Shown: in pieces, positions 16,368 through 25,319 of the stretch
Position numbering within the stretch: position 1 is the first letter of the stretch
Layout: every line of letters begins with the position of its first letter
Assembly: GCA_046331225.1 (NCBI GenBank)
Contig: JAXLRF010000015.1
Location: 1 to 64,000, forward strand
Source of the DNA: VFMC01 sp046331225
GTDB taxonomy: Bacteria; Actinomycetota; Acidimicrobiia; Acidimicrobiales; Ilumatobacteraceae
Reading direction: 5' to 3'
DNA: 64,000 nt
Translations under genes and position numbers: made by a program
The notes under the pieces: model-generated
Database searches by the model: none
The model's input: only the letters and a program-made list of their open reading frames with translations
Told to the model about the DNA's origin: nothing

Positions 16368-18661
16368 GCGGCGCGGCCCCCGCCGCGGACGCGGCCGGCA
16401 CGCGGCGACGGGTCCGACGTTCGCGACCGAGCGACGTCGACCACATGGTGGCCAGCGTCGCCGTGACGATCCTCACCATCGTCACCGCCGCGGCGATGTG
16501 CCGGGTGTTCGCCGACTGGGCGTTCCTGCCCACCCTGCTCGTCGTGGCGGTCGGCATGCATGCGACGAGCATCGTGCTGCGCATCCTGCGTGTGCCCGGC
16601 TGGCTCGCGCTGCCGATCCTGCTCGCGGTGATGCTCGAACTGCTCGCACTGCTCTTCTACCGGGGCACGCTCACCGCCCTGTTCCCCACCGGCGAGACGT
16701 TCCACCTGGTCAAGGTCGACCTGCGGCTGGTGTGGAGCCAGTTCCCCACCGCCGTCGCGCCCGTGCCGAGCGAGGGCTCGTTCCTGCTCGCCGCCGCGCT
16801 CGGCATCGGGCTGGTGTCGGTGCTGGCCGACGCGTTCGCCTTCCGCGCCTTCGGCCGGGCCGAGGCCGTGGTGCCCGGCGGTGTGCTGTTCGTGTTCACC
16901 GCTGCACTCGGCACCGACCGGTTGCGCATCCCCATGGCCGCCGCGTGGTTCGCCGCCGCGCTCGTGGTCGTGGCCGTGCTCCGCGCCCTGCACGGCGGCA
17001 GCGCCGAGTCGTGGCTGGGCAAGCGCCGCCGCGCGGTCGGGGCGGCACTGCCGGCCACCGCCATGTGCGCGCTCGTGGCGGCGCTCGGCGCCGCGGCGAT
17101 CGGGCCGCTGCTGCCCGGCGCCGGTGCCGAGCCGTTGCTCGAGACGCGCCAGAACCAGAGCGACGTCACCGAGGTGCTGAGCCCGCTGGTCGACATCCGT
17201 TCGCGGCTCGTCAACCGGCGCAACGTCGAGATGTTCACCGTCAGCGCGGCGGCCGGCCGCTACTGGCGGGTGAGCGGGCTCACCGTGTTCGACGGCACCA
17301 CGTGGAAGCTGCCCGAGGCCGACCTGCAGGACGCGGACGGCCCGCTGTCGGACCCCACCCCACAGGCGCAGATCGTGCAGCAGCAGATCATCATCGGCCG
17401 GGCCGGCGGCGAGCTGGTGCCGTCGGCGTTCCGGCCGGTCGCCGTCTCACAGCCGGGCCTGCTGTGGCTGCCCGAGACCGACACCCTGCTGCTCGACGAC
17501 GACCAACTCGAGCCCGGCATGACCTTCAACATCGCGGCCGACGTCGCCGTGCCGTCGCCGGACGTGCTGCGAGCCACCACCGCCACCGGTGCCGGCGCGA
17601 CGGGCGATCTGCTGTCGCTGCCCGAGGGCGTGCCCGACGAGGCGATCCGGCTCGCGCAGGAGGTGACCGCCGGGCAGCCGACCGACTACGACAAGGCGCT
17701 GGCGCTGCAGAACTGGTTCCGCAACGAGTTCACCTACAGCCTCGAGGTGCAGCGCGGCCACAGCGACGACGCGATCTCGGCGTTCCTGCGGGTGCGCATC
17801 GGCTACTGCGAGCAGTTCGCCGGGACCTTCGCGGTGATGGCCCGGGCGATCGGGCTGCCGGCACGCGTGGCCGTCGGGTACACCCAGGGCGAGCTGCGCA
17901 GCGACGGTCGCTACCACGTGCTCGGCAAGAACGCGCACGCCTGGCCCGAGGTCTGGTTCGACGGGATCGGTTGGGTGCTGTTCGAGCCGACGCCCGGCCG
18001 TGGTGCCCCGGGTTCGGAGGAGGTCACCGGTGTGGCCGCCGCCCAGGACGACACCGCCACCGAGGTCGGCGACGGCGACGGTCAGCAACCGGTGCCGAGC
18101 ACCTCGATCCCCCGGGTCACCCCCACCACCGAACGCGACCCGCTCGGTCAGGGCCTCGGCACCGGAACCACCACCACGATCCCGACGGTGGTCACCGCCG
18201 CCGACCCGGGTGGGTTCGGGCCGTTCGGGTGGATCCTGCTGGTGGCGGCCGTCGTCGGGCTGTGGGCGTGGGCGATGCCGGCGTTGCTGCGGCGCCTGGT
18301 CCGCCAGGGTGGCAGCCCGACCGAACAGGTGATCACCGCGTGGCACGGCACCGTCGGGGCGCTGCAGCTGGCGGGCGCTCCCCCGCCCGGCGGCGCCACC
18401 CCCGTCGAGTACGCCGACCGGGTCGAGCGCGAGCTCCCCGTCGACCACCGCGCGCTCGTCGAACTGGCGCGTTTCGTCACCCGTGCGATCTACGCCCCCG
18501 GAGGTGTCGGTGAGCCGGCCGCGCTGCGTGCGGCGGTGCTGCGCACCCACCTCGACCACAGCGCCCGCGAGCTGATGCCCTGGTACAAGCGGGTGTGGTC
18601 GCGACTCGATCCGCGGCTCGTGCGCCAGCGGCTGGTGGGCGACCGGTCGATCCGGCGCTGA
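16364..18661 (+). CDS. Transglutaminase-like membrane protein (TgpA type)
   Basis: A 765-residue protein with five to six N-terminal membrane segments, a large extracytoplasmic transglutaminase-like domain and a C-terminal membrane segment (GWILLVAAVVGLWAWAMPALL) followed by a DUF4129-like tail. The catalytic triad is visible: Cys in RIGYCEQFAGTFAVMARAIG, His in KNAHAWPEVWFDGIGWVLF, and the acidic position as FEPTPG (Asp in most family members, Glu here). It probably crosslinks or cleaves a surface amide substrate, which is not known. It starts at GTG overlapping the DUF58 stop and ends the operon at a palindrome-rich terminator. Confidence 0.9.
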   Translation: MSGAAPAADAAGTRRRVRRSRPSDVDHMVASVAVTILTIVTAAAMCRVFADWAFLPTLLVVAVGMHATSIVLRILRVPGWLALPILLAVMLELLALLFYRGTLTALFPTGETFHLVKVDLRLVWSQFPTAVAPVPSEGSFLLAAALGIGLVSVLADAFAFRAFGRAEAVVPGGVLFVFTAALGTDRLRIPMAAAWFAAALVVVAVLRALHGGSAESWLGKRRRAVGAALPATAMCALVAALGAAAIGPLLPGAGAEPLLETRQNQSDVTEVLSPLVDIRSRLVNRRNVEMFTVSAAAGRYWRVSGLTVFDGTTWKLPEADLQDADGPLSDPTPQAQIVQQQIIIGRAGGELVPSAFRPVAVSQPGLLWLPETDTLLLDDDQLEPGMTFNIAADVAVPSPDVLRATTATGAGATGDLLSLPEGVPDEAIRLAQEVTAGQPTDYDKALALQNWFRNEFTYSLEVQRGHSDDAISAFLRVRIGYCEQFAGTFAVMARAIGLPARVAVGYTQGELRSDGRYHVLGKNAHAWPEVWFDGIGWVLFEPTPGRGAPGSEEVTGVAAAQDDTATEVGDGDGQQPVPSTSIPRVTPTTERDPLGQGLGTGTTTTIPTVVTAADPGGFGPFGWILLVAAVVGLWAWAMPALLRRLVRQGGSPTEQVITAWHGTVGALQLAGAPPPGGATPVEYADRVERELPVDHRALVELARFVTRAIYAPGGVGEPAALRAAVLRTHLDHSARELMPWYKRVWSRLDPRLVRQRLVGDRSIRR

Positions 18662-18681
18662 GCCCGAACCCGGCCACGAGT

Positions 18682-18708
18682 CGGTGATCGATCAGCGATC
18701 GATCACCG
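18682..18708. terminator. Perfect 12-bp inverted repeat between convergent genes
   Basis: CGGTGATCGATC, a 3-nt AGC loop, then GATCGATCACCG makes a perfect 12-bp stem 20 nt after the transglutaminase stop and facing the end of the DUF3040 gene. It has no T-tract in either direction, so it is a bidirectional terminator candidate by position and stem strength only. Confidence 0.5.
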
Positions 18709-18727
18709 GTCGATCAGTGATCGATCA
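18684..18727. repeat. GATCGATC-rich palindrome cluster
   Basis: Within 44 bp the decamer TGATCGATCA (itself a palindrome) occurs at both ends (18685-18694 region and 18718-18727), with GATCGATC and GTCGATCA copies between. The 3' end runs into the last codons of the DUF3040 gene. The cluster contains eight or so GATC/TCGA sites. It may be a terminator, a protein-binding array or a methylation-dense patch; I cannot tell which. Confidence 0.6.
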
Positions 18728-19054
18728 GTGGTCGTCGTGGCGGCGGGGCTGGCCGGCGGCCCGGCGCAGGTGGGCGACCCGCTGGATCGCCTCGTCACCG
18801 AGCGCACGCAGGTGCTTCTCGGCCACGAGGACCGCGGCGAGCGCACCCAGGAAGGCGACGAACGCCAGGTACGGGCTGGTGCCGAGGAGCAGGACGCACA
18901 CGGCGACGGCCACGAGGCCACCGACCACGGCGAGGAGGAGCGACCGGCGCGAGCCGGCGCGTGTGGGAGACAGGTCGCGCGCGAAGTTGGGATCTCGGTG
19001 GAGCTGCTCCTCGATCTCTCGAAGGATGCGCTGTTCGTCTTCCGAGAGCGGCAT
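18725..19054 (-). CDS. DUF3040 small membrane protein
   Basis: A 109-residue actinobacterial protein starting MPLSEDEQRILREIEEQLHR, the diagnostic DUF3040 opening. A basic linker (TRAGSRRS) is followed by two membrane segments (LLLAVVGGLVAVAVCVLLLG and YLAFVAFLGALAAVLVA) and a charged His-rich tail ending RRHDDH. In other actinomycetes the gene lies near mraZ and dinB, as here. Function is unknown. Confidence 0.88.
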   Translation of the reverse strand: MPLSEDEQRILREIEEQLHRDPNFARDLSPTRAGSRRSLLLAVVGGLVAVAVCVLLLGTSPYLAFVAFLGALAAVLVAEKHLRALGDEAIQRVAHLRRAAGQPRRHDDH

Positions 19055-19135
19055 GTCGTCTCCTCGTACCCCGGTCCGACGGTCCTGTGACCTCTCACCA
19101 CCGCCGACCCCGGTTGGGCCATTCTTCCATGTTCG

Positions 19136-19172
19136 CCCCGCGCTGACAACGCGGGGACTCCGGTTCGCCGGA
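19136..19172 (-). terminator. Two tandem GC hairpins downstream of dinB
   Basis: CCCCGCG/CGCGGGG with a 7-nt loop (19136-19156) and TCCGG-TTCG-CCGGA (19159-19172) lie about 65-100 nt past the dinB stop and 80 nt before the DUF3040 start. The second has the stable TTCG tetraloop. They may end dinB transcription or structure the DUF3040 leader. No T-run follows. Confidence 0.4.
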
Positions 19173-19238
19173 GGATCCGACGAGTTCTCATCGGCAGATC
19201 AGGTGCCCGTCTTCAGCCCGGATCCGAACCCACCGCTG

Positions 19239-20606
19239 TCATTCTTCCCGACGCTCGCCCGCCCGTCCCGGATGGTCGGGCCCCCACTGCTGGGCACCCT
19301 TGCGGACCAACCGCAGGCCACCGTCGCTGCCGTGCAGGGCGCTGGCCGGACCGATCGAGGTCGTCCCGAACCGTCCCCGGATCGCGTCGATCGTCTCGGA
19401 GGCCGCCTCCCAGTCGGCGGCGACGGTGGTGGCCGGCGCCGAGTCGACCCCACCACCGGCCAGCAGGGCGTCGAGCGACAGCTGCTCGGCGGGCTCGCCG
19501 AACCCGCTGACACTGATGCCGAACAGCCGCACCCCGCGCACCAGCTCGATCTTGCGGAGCATGGGCTCGACGGCGTCGAGGATCGCGGTCGCCGTCGTCA
19601 CCGGGGCCGGCAGCGTGTGGGAGCGGCTGAGCGTCTGGAAGTCGTCGAAGCGCACCTTGATGCTCACCGTGCGGGCCCCCTGGCCCGTCGCACGCAGCCG
19701 GGCGGCGACCGCGTCGGCGAGGCGCACCGCCTCGCGCCACAACTCGTCGAACGTGTGGCGGTCGTGGGCGAAGGTCTCCTCGTGGCCGATCGACTTGAGC
19801 TCGCGCTCGGGTTCGACGGCCCGGTCGTCGCGGGCCCAGGCCAGGTCGTGCAGGTGCCGGCCCTGTGCCTGGCCGAGCGCGCCGACCAGGGTGTCGAGCT
19901 CCATGCGGGCCAGATCGCCGACGGTGCGGATGCCGAACCGCTGCAGCCGGTCGAGGGTCGCCGGCCCGACGCCCCACAGCGCCTGCACGGGCAGCGGGTG
20001 CAAGAACGCGAGCTCGCCGCCGGGCGGCACCAACACCACGCCGGCACCGGGCTCGACGCCACGATCGCTCACCCGGGGCTTGGCCCGCTTCGACGCCAGC
20101 TTGGCGATGAACTTCGACGTGCCACCGCCGACCGAGCAGACGAGGCCGAGCTCGTCGCTCACCCGTGCACGCACATGGTCGGCGATCGCCCGGGCCGCGG
20201 TGGCCTTCGGGCCGAACAGTCGCAGCGAGCCGGTGACGTCGAGGAACGCCTCGTCGAGCGCGATCGGCTCGACCAGCGGGGTGACCGAGTGGAAGATCTC
20301 GTGCACCTGCGCGCTCACCTGCGCGTACAGCTCGTGGTCGCCCGACAGGAACACGGCGTGCGGACACTTCCGCCGGGCCACCGACGACGGCATCGCCGAG
20401 AACACGCCGTACCGCCGAGCCTCGTACGACGCCGCCGCGACGACACCGCGACGGCCGGTGCCGCCCACCACCACCGGCTTGCCGACCAACTCGGGCCGGC
20501 GACGCAGCTCGACGCTCACGTAGAACGCGTCCATGTCGACGTGGAGGACCGCTCGCCCGGTCTCGCCGAGCGCCGGCCGAGGAGCCGTCGGATCGGACCC
20601 GGTCAC
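19239..20606 (-). CDS. dinB: DNA polymerase IV (DinB)
   Basis: Y-family translesion DNA polymerase of 455 residues. Palm and finger motifs are VLHVDMDAFYVSVELRRRPE (first catalytic Asp), YEARRYGVFSAMPS, and IALDEAFLDVTGS (catalytic Asp-Glu). The HhH region is ALWGVGPATLDRLQRFGIRT, and the little-finger domain follows with KSIGHEETF. EQLSLDALL in the C-terminal part resembles a beta-clamp-binding QLxL motif. The start is a GTG overlapping the Nudix stop as GTGA; the open frame upstream of it is a shadow. Co-transcription with a Nudix hydrolase may link nucleotide-pool cleaning with lesion bypass; that is inference. Confidence 0.95.
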   Translation of the reverse strand: MTGSDPTAPRPALGETGRAVLHVDMDAFYVSVELRRRPELVGKPVVVGGTGRRGVVAAASYEARRYGVFSAMPSSVARRKCPHAVFLSGDHELYAQVSAQVHEIFHSVTPLVEPIALDEAFLDVTGSLRLFGPKATAARAIADHVRARVSDELGLVCSVGGGTSKFIAKLASKRAKPRVSDRGVEPGAGVVLVPPGGELAFLHPLPVQALWGVGPATLDRLQRFGIRTVGDLARMELDTLVGALGQAQGRHLHDLAWARDDRAVEPERELKSIGHEETFAHDRHTFDELWREAVRLADAVAARLRATGQGARTVSIKVRFDDFQTLSRSHTLPAPVTTATAILDAVEPMLRKIELVRGVRLFGISVSGFGEPAEQLSLDALLAGGGVDSAPATTVAADWEAASETIDAIRGRFGTTSIGPASALHGSDGGLRLVRKGAQQWGPDHPGRAGERREE

Positions 20607-21109
20607 CACATCCGCTCGACGCGGGTCGACCGCCGGTCGTTGCCGTGCAGGACGAAGCCGAAGCCGGGCGTGTCGCCGTCGCCGACGCCGGCGGCGGTGT
20701 GGTCGAGCTGGAGCCAGTGCCCCACGGGCACCTGGATCCACGCCGGGCTGGCCGTCAGCAGCGCGGGCACCTCGGCGTAGGGCACGGCGCGGCAGTGCTC
20801 GACGATGCCGTCGGGGTCGGCGATGCACATCTCGCCGCTCGCCTCGGCCTCCCACGCCTCGACCGTGAGCACCCAGTCGAGCTGGGGTGCCTGCACCTCG
20901 ACCCGGTACGCGCATCGCGTGAGCGTGTGCACGACCAGACCGGTCTCCTCGCGCACCTCGCGCACCAGTCCCTCGCGGATGGTCTCGCCGGCGTCGATCA
21001 CACCGCCGGGCGGGGTCCAGTCGACCGACTGGTCGCGGCGACGGTTCGCGACGAGCACGAGCCCACCGTCCCGACGGATCAGCGCTCCGCCCACCTGCCA
21101 CGCACGCAT
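20603..21109 (-). CDS. Nudix hydrolase
   Basis: A 168-residue Nudix protein. The Nudix box is complete: GGVIDAGETIREGLV followed by REVREETGL, matching Gx5Ex7REUXEEXGU. The N-terminus WQVGGALIRRDGGLVLVANR is the usual first strand pair. The C-terminal 60 residues (for example WIQVPVGHWLQLDHT) are less typical. The substrate cannot be read from the sequence; a nucleoside diphosphate derivative is expected for the family. Its stop overlaps the dinB start. Confidence 0.9.
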   Translation of the reverse strand: MRAWQVGGALIRRDGGLVLVANRRRDQSVDWTPPGGVIDAGETIREGLVREVREETGLVVHTLTRCAYRVEVQAPQLDWVLTVEAWEAEASGEMCIADPDGIVEHCRAVPYAEVPALLTASPAWIQVPVGHWLQLDHTAAGVGDGDTPGFGFVLHGNDRRSTRVERMW

Positions 21110-21121
21110 GGCCCGATTCTG

Positions 21122-21877
21122 TCAGCCCCCGAGGGCACGCCGTCGACGCCGGCCACCGAAGTCGGCCACCCAGAGCTTGAGCACCAGGAACAACGCCTCG
21201 TGGATGATCGACCCGGAGAACTTCGACACGCCGTGGGTGCGGTCGCGGAAGGTGATCGGGAACTCGACGACCTTGCCGCCGATGCGCACGATCCGGTAGG
21301 TCATCTCGACCTGGAAGCCGTATCCCTCGGCCTGCACCGAGTCGAACTGCATCCGCTCGAGCGCCTCGCTGCGGTACGCCCGGTAGCCGGCCGTCGCGTC
21401 GTTGACCGCCAGCCCGAGCACACCGGCCGCGTAGCGGTTGCCCCAGCGCGACACCTGCCGACGGCGCCGCGGCCAGTTGAGCGTCACGCCACCGGGCACG
21501 TACCGGCTGCCGATCGCGACGTCGGCACCGAACTCGACGTTGGCCACCAGCGCGGGCAGCACGGCCGGATCGTGCGACAGGTCGGCGTCCATCTGCACGC
21601 AGACCGACGCGCCGTGTTCGATCGCGTGGCGGAACCCGAACCGGTAGGCCGCGCCGAGCCCCGACTTCTCGTGGCGGCGGACGACCTCGATGCCGCCGAG
21701 CGAGGCCGCCTCGGCCTCGGCCAGGTCGGCCGTGCCGTCGGGGCTGCCGTCGTCGATCACCAACACGTGCGCCGCCGGCATCACCTGGCGGACGGCTCGC
21801 AACAGGGTGACGATGTTGTCGGCCTCGTTGTAGGTGGGGACCACCACCGTCACGTCACGAGGGCCCGCTGCGCACAT
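21122..21877 (-). CDS. Polyprenol-phosphate mannosyltransferase-like GT2 (Ppm1/DPM1 type)
   Basis: GT-A-fold glycosyltransferase of 251 residues, most like polyprenol monophosphomannose synthase, which makes the lipid-linked mannose donor for mannosylation outside the membrane. Motifs are VVVPTYNEADNIVTLL, VIDDGSPDGTADLA, the metal-binding VCVQMDADLSHDP, IGSRYVPGG and the basic C-terminal FRDRTHGVSKFSG. No C-terminal membrane domain is present, so it resembles the free synthase rather than Lnt-fused or GtrA-type forms. The PimB-like transferase elsewhere in the window fits a mannolipid pathway. Confidence 0.87.
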   Translation of the reverse strand: MCAAGPRDVTVVVPTYNEADNIVTLLRAVRQVMPAAHVLVIDDGSPDGTADLAEAEAASLGGIEVVRRHEKSGLGAAYRFGFRHAIEHGASVCVQMDADLSHDPAVLPALVANVEFGADVAIGSRYVPGGVTLNWPRRRRQVSRWGNRYAAGVLGLAVNDATAGYRAYRSEALERMQFDSVQAEGYGFQVEMTYRIVRIGGKVVEFPITFRDRTHGVSKFSGSIIHEALFLVLKLWVADFGGRRRRRALGG

Positions 21878-21975
21878 CGGGGCCGCACCCTATCCGAGCG
21901 GTCTGCGACGCCGGCCACGCCCCGCTGCGGGACCGGCGAGCAGGTCGGACGGGTCGACGGCCGTAGATTGGCGGC

Positions 21976-22299
21976 GTGGCCGACACTCCCCGCCCCGTGA
22001 CCAACTCCTCGGGCCCGGCGCCCGAGCGTCCCCTCTCGGCGCTCCCCTCCCCCGCCGCCCGTGCCGCTGCGTTCGCGGCGATCCTCGTCGGCGGCTTCGC
22101 CGGCGGGCTGATCGGCTACACGCTCGTGAAGCTGCAGTGCGACGGCGACTGCGCCGTACCGCTCGGCATCGGCATGTTCGTCGGCACCCTGGTCGCCGCC
22201 GCCGGCATGAGCGTCGTCGCGGTGCTGGTGCTGCGAGCGCTCGGCGAATGGCGCGAGATCGAACGCCAGGAGGCCACGCGCGGGGCCGGCCGCCGATGA
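21976..22299 (+). CDS. Small membrane protein of unknown function
   Basis: A 107-residue protein starting at GTG. A Pro/Ser-rich cytoplasmic-like N-terminus of about 30 residues is followed by two membrane segments (AAFAAILVGGFAGGLIGYTL and PLGIGMFVGTLVAAAGMSVV then AVLVL). The short loop between them, KLQCDGDC, carries two Cys that could form a disulfide. A charged C-terminus follows. The stop overlaps the inositol phosphatase start as ATGA, so the two are probably co-expressed. No family recognised. Confidence 0.75.
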   Translation: MADTPRPVTNSSGPAPERPLSALPSPAARAAAFAAILVGGFAGGLIGYTLVKLQCDGDCAVPLGIGMFVGTLVAAAGMSVVAVLVLRALGEWREIERQEATRGAGRR

Positions 22300-23111
22300 G
22301 CGCCGGCGCCACGGTGTCCGACGAGCTCGCCGACTCGCTGCTCGACCTCGCCTGCCGACTCGCCCGTGAGGCCGGCGACCTCGCCGCCGAGGGCCGCCGT
22401 CGCGGCGTGCCCGAGAACGACACCAAGAGCACCGCCACCGACATGGTCACCGAGTGGGACCGTGCGAGCGAGCAGGTGATCGTCGCCGGACTGCGGGCCG
22501 CCCGCCCCGACGACAGCCTGATCGGCGAGGAGGGCAGCACGGCACAGGGCACCAGCGGCATCGGCTGGCTGGTCGACCCGATCGACGGCACCACCAACTT
22601 CCTGTACGACCTGCCCGGTTGGGCGGTGTCGATCGCCGCGATGGACGCCGAGGGCGCGCTGGCGGGTGCGGTGTACGTGCCGGCGCACGACGAGCTGTTC
22701 ACCGCGATCCGCGGTCGCGGTGCGGCCTGCAACGGGCGGCCGATCCGCTGCGGCACCCTGGCCGATCCGGCCACGGCGCTGCTCGCGACCGGCTTCAGCT
22801 ACGACCCGGCGCGCCGCGAGCGGCACACCCGTCGTCTCGCGCACGTGCTGCCCGAGGTGCGCGACATCCGACGCTTCGGCGCGGCGTCGGTCGACCTGTG
22901 CCACGCGGCCATGGGTCGCGTCGACGCGTATGTCGAGGAGTGGCTCGGCCCGTGGGATCTCGCCGCCGGCGAGCTGATCGCCCGAGAAGCCGGCTGCCGC
23001 ACGGGCGACCTCGAGGGTGGGCCGGCCCGACCGCAGCAGGTGCTGGTCGCCAACCCGGCGCTGTTCGAGCCGCTCGCCGAGCTGTTGCGCGCCGCCTGGG
23101 CCACCGCCTGA
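22296..23111 (+). CDS. Inositol monophosphatase family protein
   Basis: Mg2+-dependent phosphatase of the IMPase/FBPase superfamily, 271 residues. The metal sites are visible: LIGEEGSTAQG (Glu), WLVDPIDGTTNFLYDLPGW (Asp-Pro-Ile-Asp-Gly-Thr) and LGPWDLAAGELIAREAG (Trp-Asp). A role in making free myo-inositol for phosphatidylinositol or mycothiol, or in histidinol-phosphate hydrolysis, is possible; sequence alone does not decide. Inositol supply would suit the PimB-like mannosyltransferase downstream in the window. Confidence 0.92.
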   Translation: MSAGATVSDELADSLLDLACRLAREAGDLAAEGRRRGVPENDTKSTATDMVTEWDRASEQVIVAGLRAARPDDSLIGEEGSTAQGTSGIGWLVDPIDGTTNFLYDLPGWAVSIAAMDAEGALAGAVYVPAHDELFTAIRGRGAACNGRPIRCGTLADPATALLATGFSYDPARRERHTRRLAHVLPEVRDIRRFGAASVDLCHAAMGRVDAYVEEWLGPWDLAAGELIAREAGCRTGDLEGGPARPQQVLVANPALFEPLAELLRAAWATA

Positions 23112-23148
23112 GCGGGCGAACGCCGGCGCGGTGCTCGCGCCTGGCATC

Positions 23149-23838
23149 ATGGGCGGCGTGGGAACACGCATCCTGGCAGTGGAGGACGACGAGCGGATCC
23201 GCTCGGCCGTGAAGCTGGCGCTCGAGGACGAGGGCTGGACGGTCGACGAGGCCGGCAGCGGCGAAGAGGCGATCGAGCTGTTCTCGCGGATCACCCCCGA
23301 CGTCGTGTTGATCGACATCATGCTGCCCGGCATCGACGGCTTCGAGCTGTGCCGCACCCTGCGCCGCACGAGCGACGTGCCGATCGTGATGGTCACGGCC
23401 CGCAACGACACCCACGACGTCGTCGCCGGGCTCGAGGCGGGCGCCGACGACTACCTCACCAAGCCGTTCGCCCCGAAGGAGCTGTCGGCCCGCATCCGTG
23501 CGCTGCTGCGACGCATCCGTCCCATCAGCACGGGCCACGCCAAGCTCGCGTTCGGCAACCTCGAGATCGTGCCCGAGGAGGGCAAGGTGCTGCGCGACGG
23601 CACCGAGCTGCACCTCACCAAGACCGAGTTCCGCCTCCTCTGCGAGCTGGCCCAGAACCCGGGCCGTGTGTTCAGTCGCGAGAGCCTGCTCGACAAGGTG
23701 TGGGGCTACGACTACTTCGGTGACGGCCGGTTGGTCGACGTGCACATCCGCCGCCTCCGCACCAAGGTCGAGGCCGATCCCGCCAACCCGCGACACGTCG
23801 TCACCGTTCGCGGGCTCGGCTACCGCCTGCAGTCGTGA
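23149..23838 (+). CDS. OmpR-type response regulator, MtrA-like
   Basis: Two-component response regulator of 229 residues. The receiver has acidic pair EDD, phosphoacceptor Asp near residue 56 (VLIDIMLPGIDGFEL), Thr in VMVTARND and Lys in YLTKPFAPKEL. The C-terminal winged helix carries HLTKTEFRLLCELAQNPGRV and VDVHIRRLRTKVEADPANPR then HVVTVRGLGYRL. The gene order regulator-kinase-lipoprotein matches the actinobacterial mtrA-mtrB-lpqB operon, so it is likely an MtrA counterpart controlling wall and division genes. ATG is used here; a GTG three codons later is an alternative with a slightly better GGGCGG ahead of it. Confidence 0.9.
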   Translation: MGGVGTRILAVEDDERIRSAVKLALEDEGWTVDEAGSGEEAIELFSRITPDVVLIDIMLPGIDGFELCRTLRRTSDVPIVMVTARNDTHDVVAGLEAGADDYLTKPFAPKELSARIRALLRRIRPISTGHAKLAFGNLEIVPEEGKVLRDGTELHLTKTEFRLLCELAQNPGRVFSRESLLDKVWGYDYFGDGRLVDVHIRRLRTKVEADPANPRHVVTVRGLGYRLQS

Positions 23839-25319
23839 CCGAGCTGCTGTCCGAGGCGCCACGGGCGTCGCGGGTGCAGCGCTGGTTCACCGCCGTCTCG
23901 GCCGCCCGCCCCGCCCGCCTGGGGCTCCGGACGCGCGTGCTGCTCATGTTCTCGCTGGGCTCGCTGCTGCTGGCGGTGTTCCTGGCGGCCGCGGCCTACA
24001 GCTTCACGCGGTCGAGCCTGCTCACCCAGCGCGACCGCACCGCCGTGGCCGAGGCCCGCAACCACGCCGACGGCGTGCTCGCCGCACTCGAGGGCAAGGG
24101 CGACCTCACCGTCGCGATGCAGAGCCTGCAGGAGCAGAACATCACCGACGTGCTGGTGTACGACGGCCGCGTGTTCGTGGCGCGCTGGTCGCTCGGCGAG
24201 AACGACGTGCCGGATCCGTTGAAGGACCTCGTGCGCAGCCGCAACGCCGGCACCGTCGGCGCCCGCCTGATCACCGAGGTGCGTGGCCGCCCGACGATCG
24301 TCGTCGCCGTGTGGAACGACGACGCCCTCGGAGCGCCCGCGTTCGTCGAGGCGATCGACATCGGCGAGATCGAGGAGACGCTCAGCAGCGTCGGGCTGTC
24401 GCTGTTCTTCGGCGCGCTGATCACGTCGATGTTCGGCGTGGTGCTCGGCTGGTTCGCCGCCAACCGTGCCGTGCGTCCGCTCGCCGACGCCGCCCAGGCC
24501 GCGCAGCTGATCGCCGGCGGCCGGCTCGACACCCGCCTCGAGCCGAGTGACGACCCTGACCTGCGCACTCTGGCCGGCTCGTTCAACGACATGGCCTCGG
24601 CGTTGCAGGCGCGCGTCGAGCGCGACGCCCGGTTCGCGAGCGACGTGAGCCACGAGCTGCGCTCGCCGCTCATGACCTTGGCCGCCAGTGTCGAGGTGAT
24701 GCAGGCCCGTCGTGCCGAGATGCCCGAGCGGGCGCAGGTGGCGCTCGACCTGCTGGCGAGCGACGTCGGCCGGTTCCAGGGCCTCGTCGAGGACCTGCTC
24801 GAGATCAGCCGGTTCGACGCCGGCGCGATCCGGCTGCACCGCGAGGACCTGCTGGTGGCCGAGTTCGTGCGAGCCGCCGTCGCGGTCAGCAGCGTGCCCA
24901 CCACCCCGGTGACGGTGAGCGAACGCGGCGAGCGGATGGTGATGCAGGGCGACCGGCGTCGCCTCGCCCGCGTGGTCGCCAACCTGATCGACAACGCCCG
25001 TCTGCACGGCGGTGGCGACGCCCACGTGTACGTGAGCGAGGCCGAGGGCGAAGGCGAGCCGATCGGGCACGTGTGGATCGCGGTCGAGGACCACGGTGCC
25101 GGCGTGCCGCTCGACGAGCGCGACCTGGTGTTCGAGCGCTTCGCACGCGGTGCCGTCGCCGGCCGGCGCAGCACGAGCGACGGCGCCGGGCTCGGCCTGG
25201 CGCTGGTCGACGAGCACATCCGCATGCACGGCGGCCGGGTGTGGGTCGAGGACCGACGCGACGGCGAGAGCGGAGCCCGCTTCGTGCTCGAGCTGCCCGC
25301 CGAGGAGGTCGGCATCTGA
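23835..25319 (+). CDS. Sensor histidine kinase, MtrB-like
   Basis: Membrane histidine kinase of 494 residues starting at a GTG that overlaps the regulator stop as GTGA. It has two membrane segments flanking an extracytoplasmic sensor of roughly 130 residues, then HAMP (ANRAVRPLADAAQAAQLIAG), the H-box FASDVSHELRSPLMTLAASV with His near residue 273, N-box ANLIDNARLHGGG, G1 VEDHGAGVPLDERD and G2 GAGLGLALVDEHI. It phosphorylates the upstream regulator. The MtrB name is inferred from order and architecture; the sensor domain itself is not recognisably conserved. Confidence 0.92.
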   Translation: MTELLSEAPRASRVQRWFTAVSAARPARLGLRTRVLLMFSLGSLLLAVFLAAAAYSFTRSSLLTQRDRTAVAEARNHADGVLAALEGKGDLTVAMQSLQEQNITDVLVYDGRVFVARWSLGENDVPDPLKDLVRSRNAGTVGARLITEVRGRPTIVVAVWNDDALGAPAFVEAIDIGEIEETLSSVGLSLFFGALITSMFGVVLGWFAANRAVRPLADAAQAAQLIAGGRLDTRLEPSDDPDLRTLAGSFNDMASALQARVERDARFASDVSHELRSPLMTLAASVEVMQARRAEMPERAQVALDLLASDVGRFQGLVEDLLEISRFDAGAIRLHREDLLVAEFVRAAVAVSSVPTTPVTVSERGERMVMQGDRRRLARVVANLIDNARLHGGGDAHVYVSEAEGEGEPIGHVWIAVEDHGAGVPLDERDLVFERFARGAVAGRRSTSDGAGLGLALVDEHIRMHGGRVWVEDRRDGESGARFVLELPAEEVGI

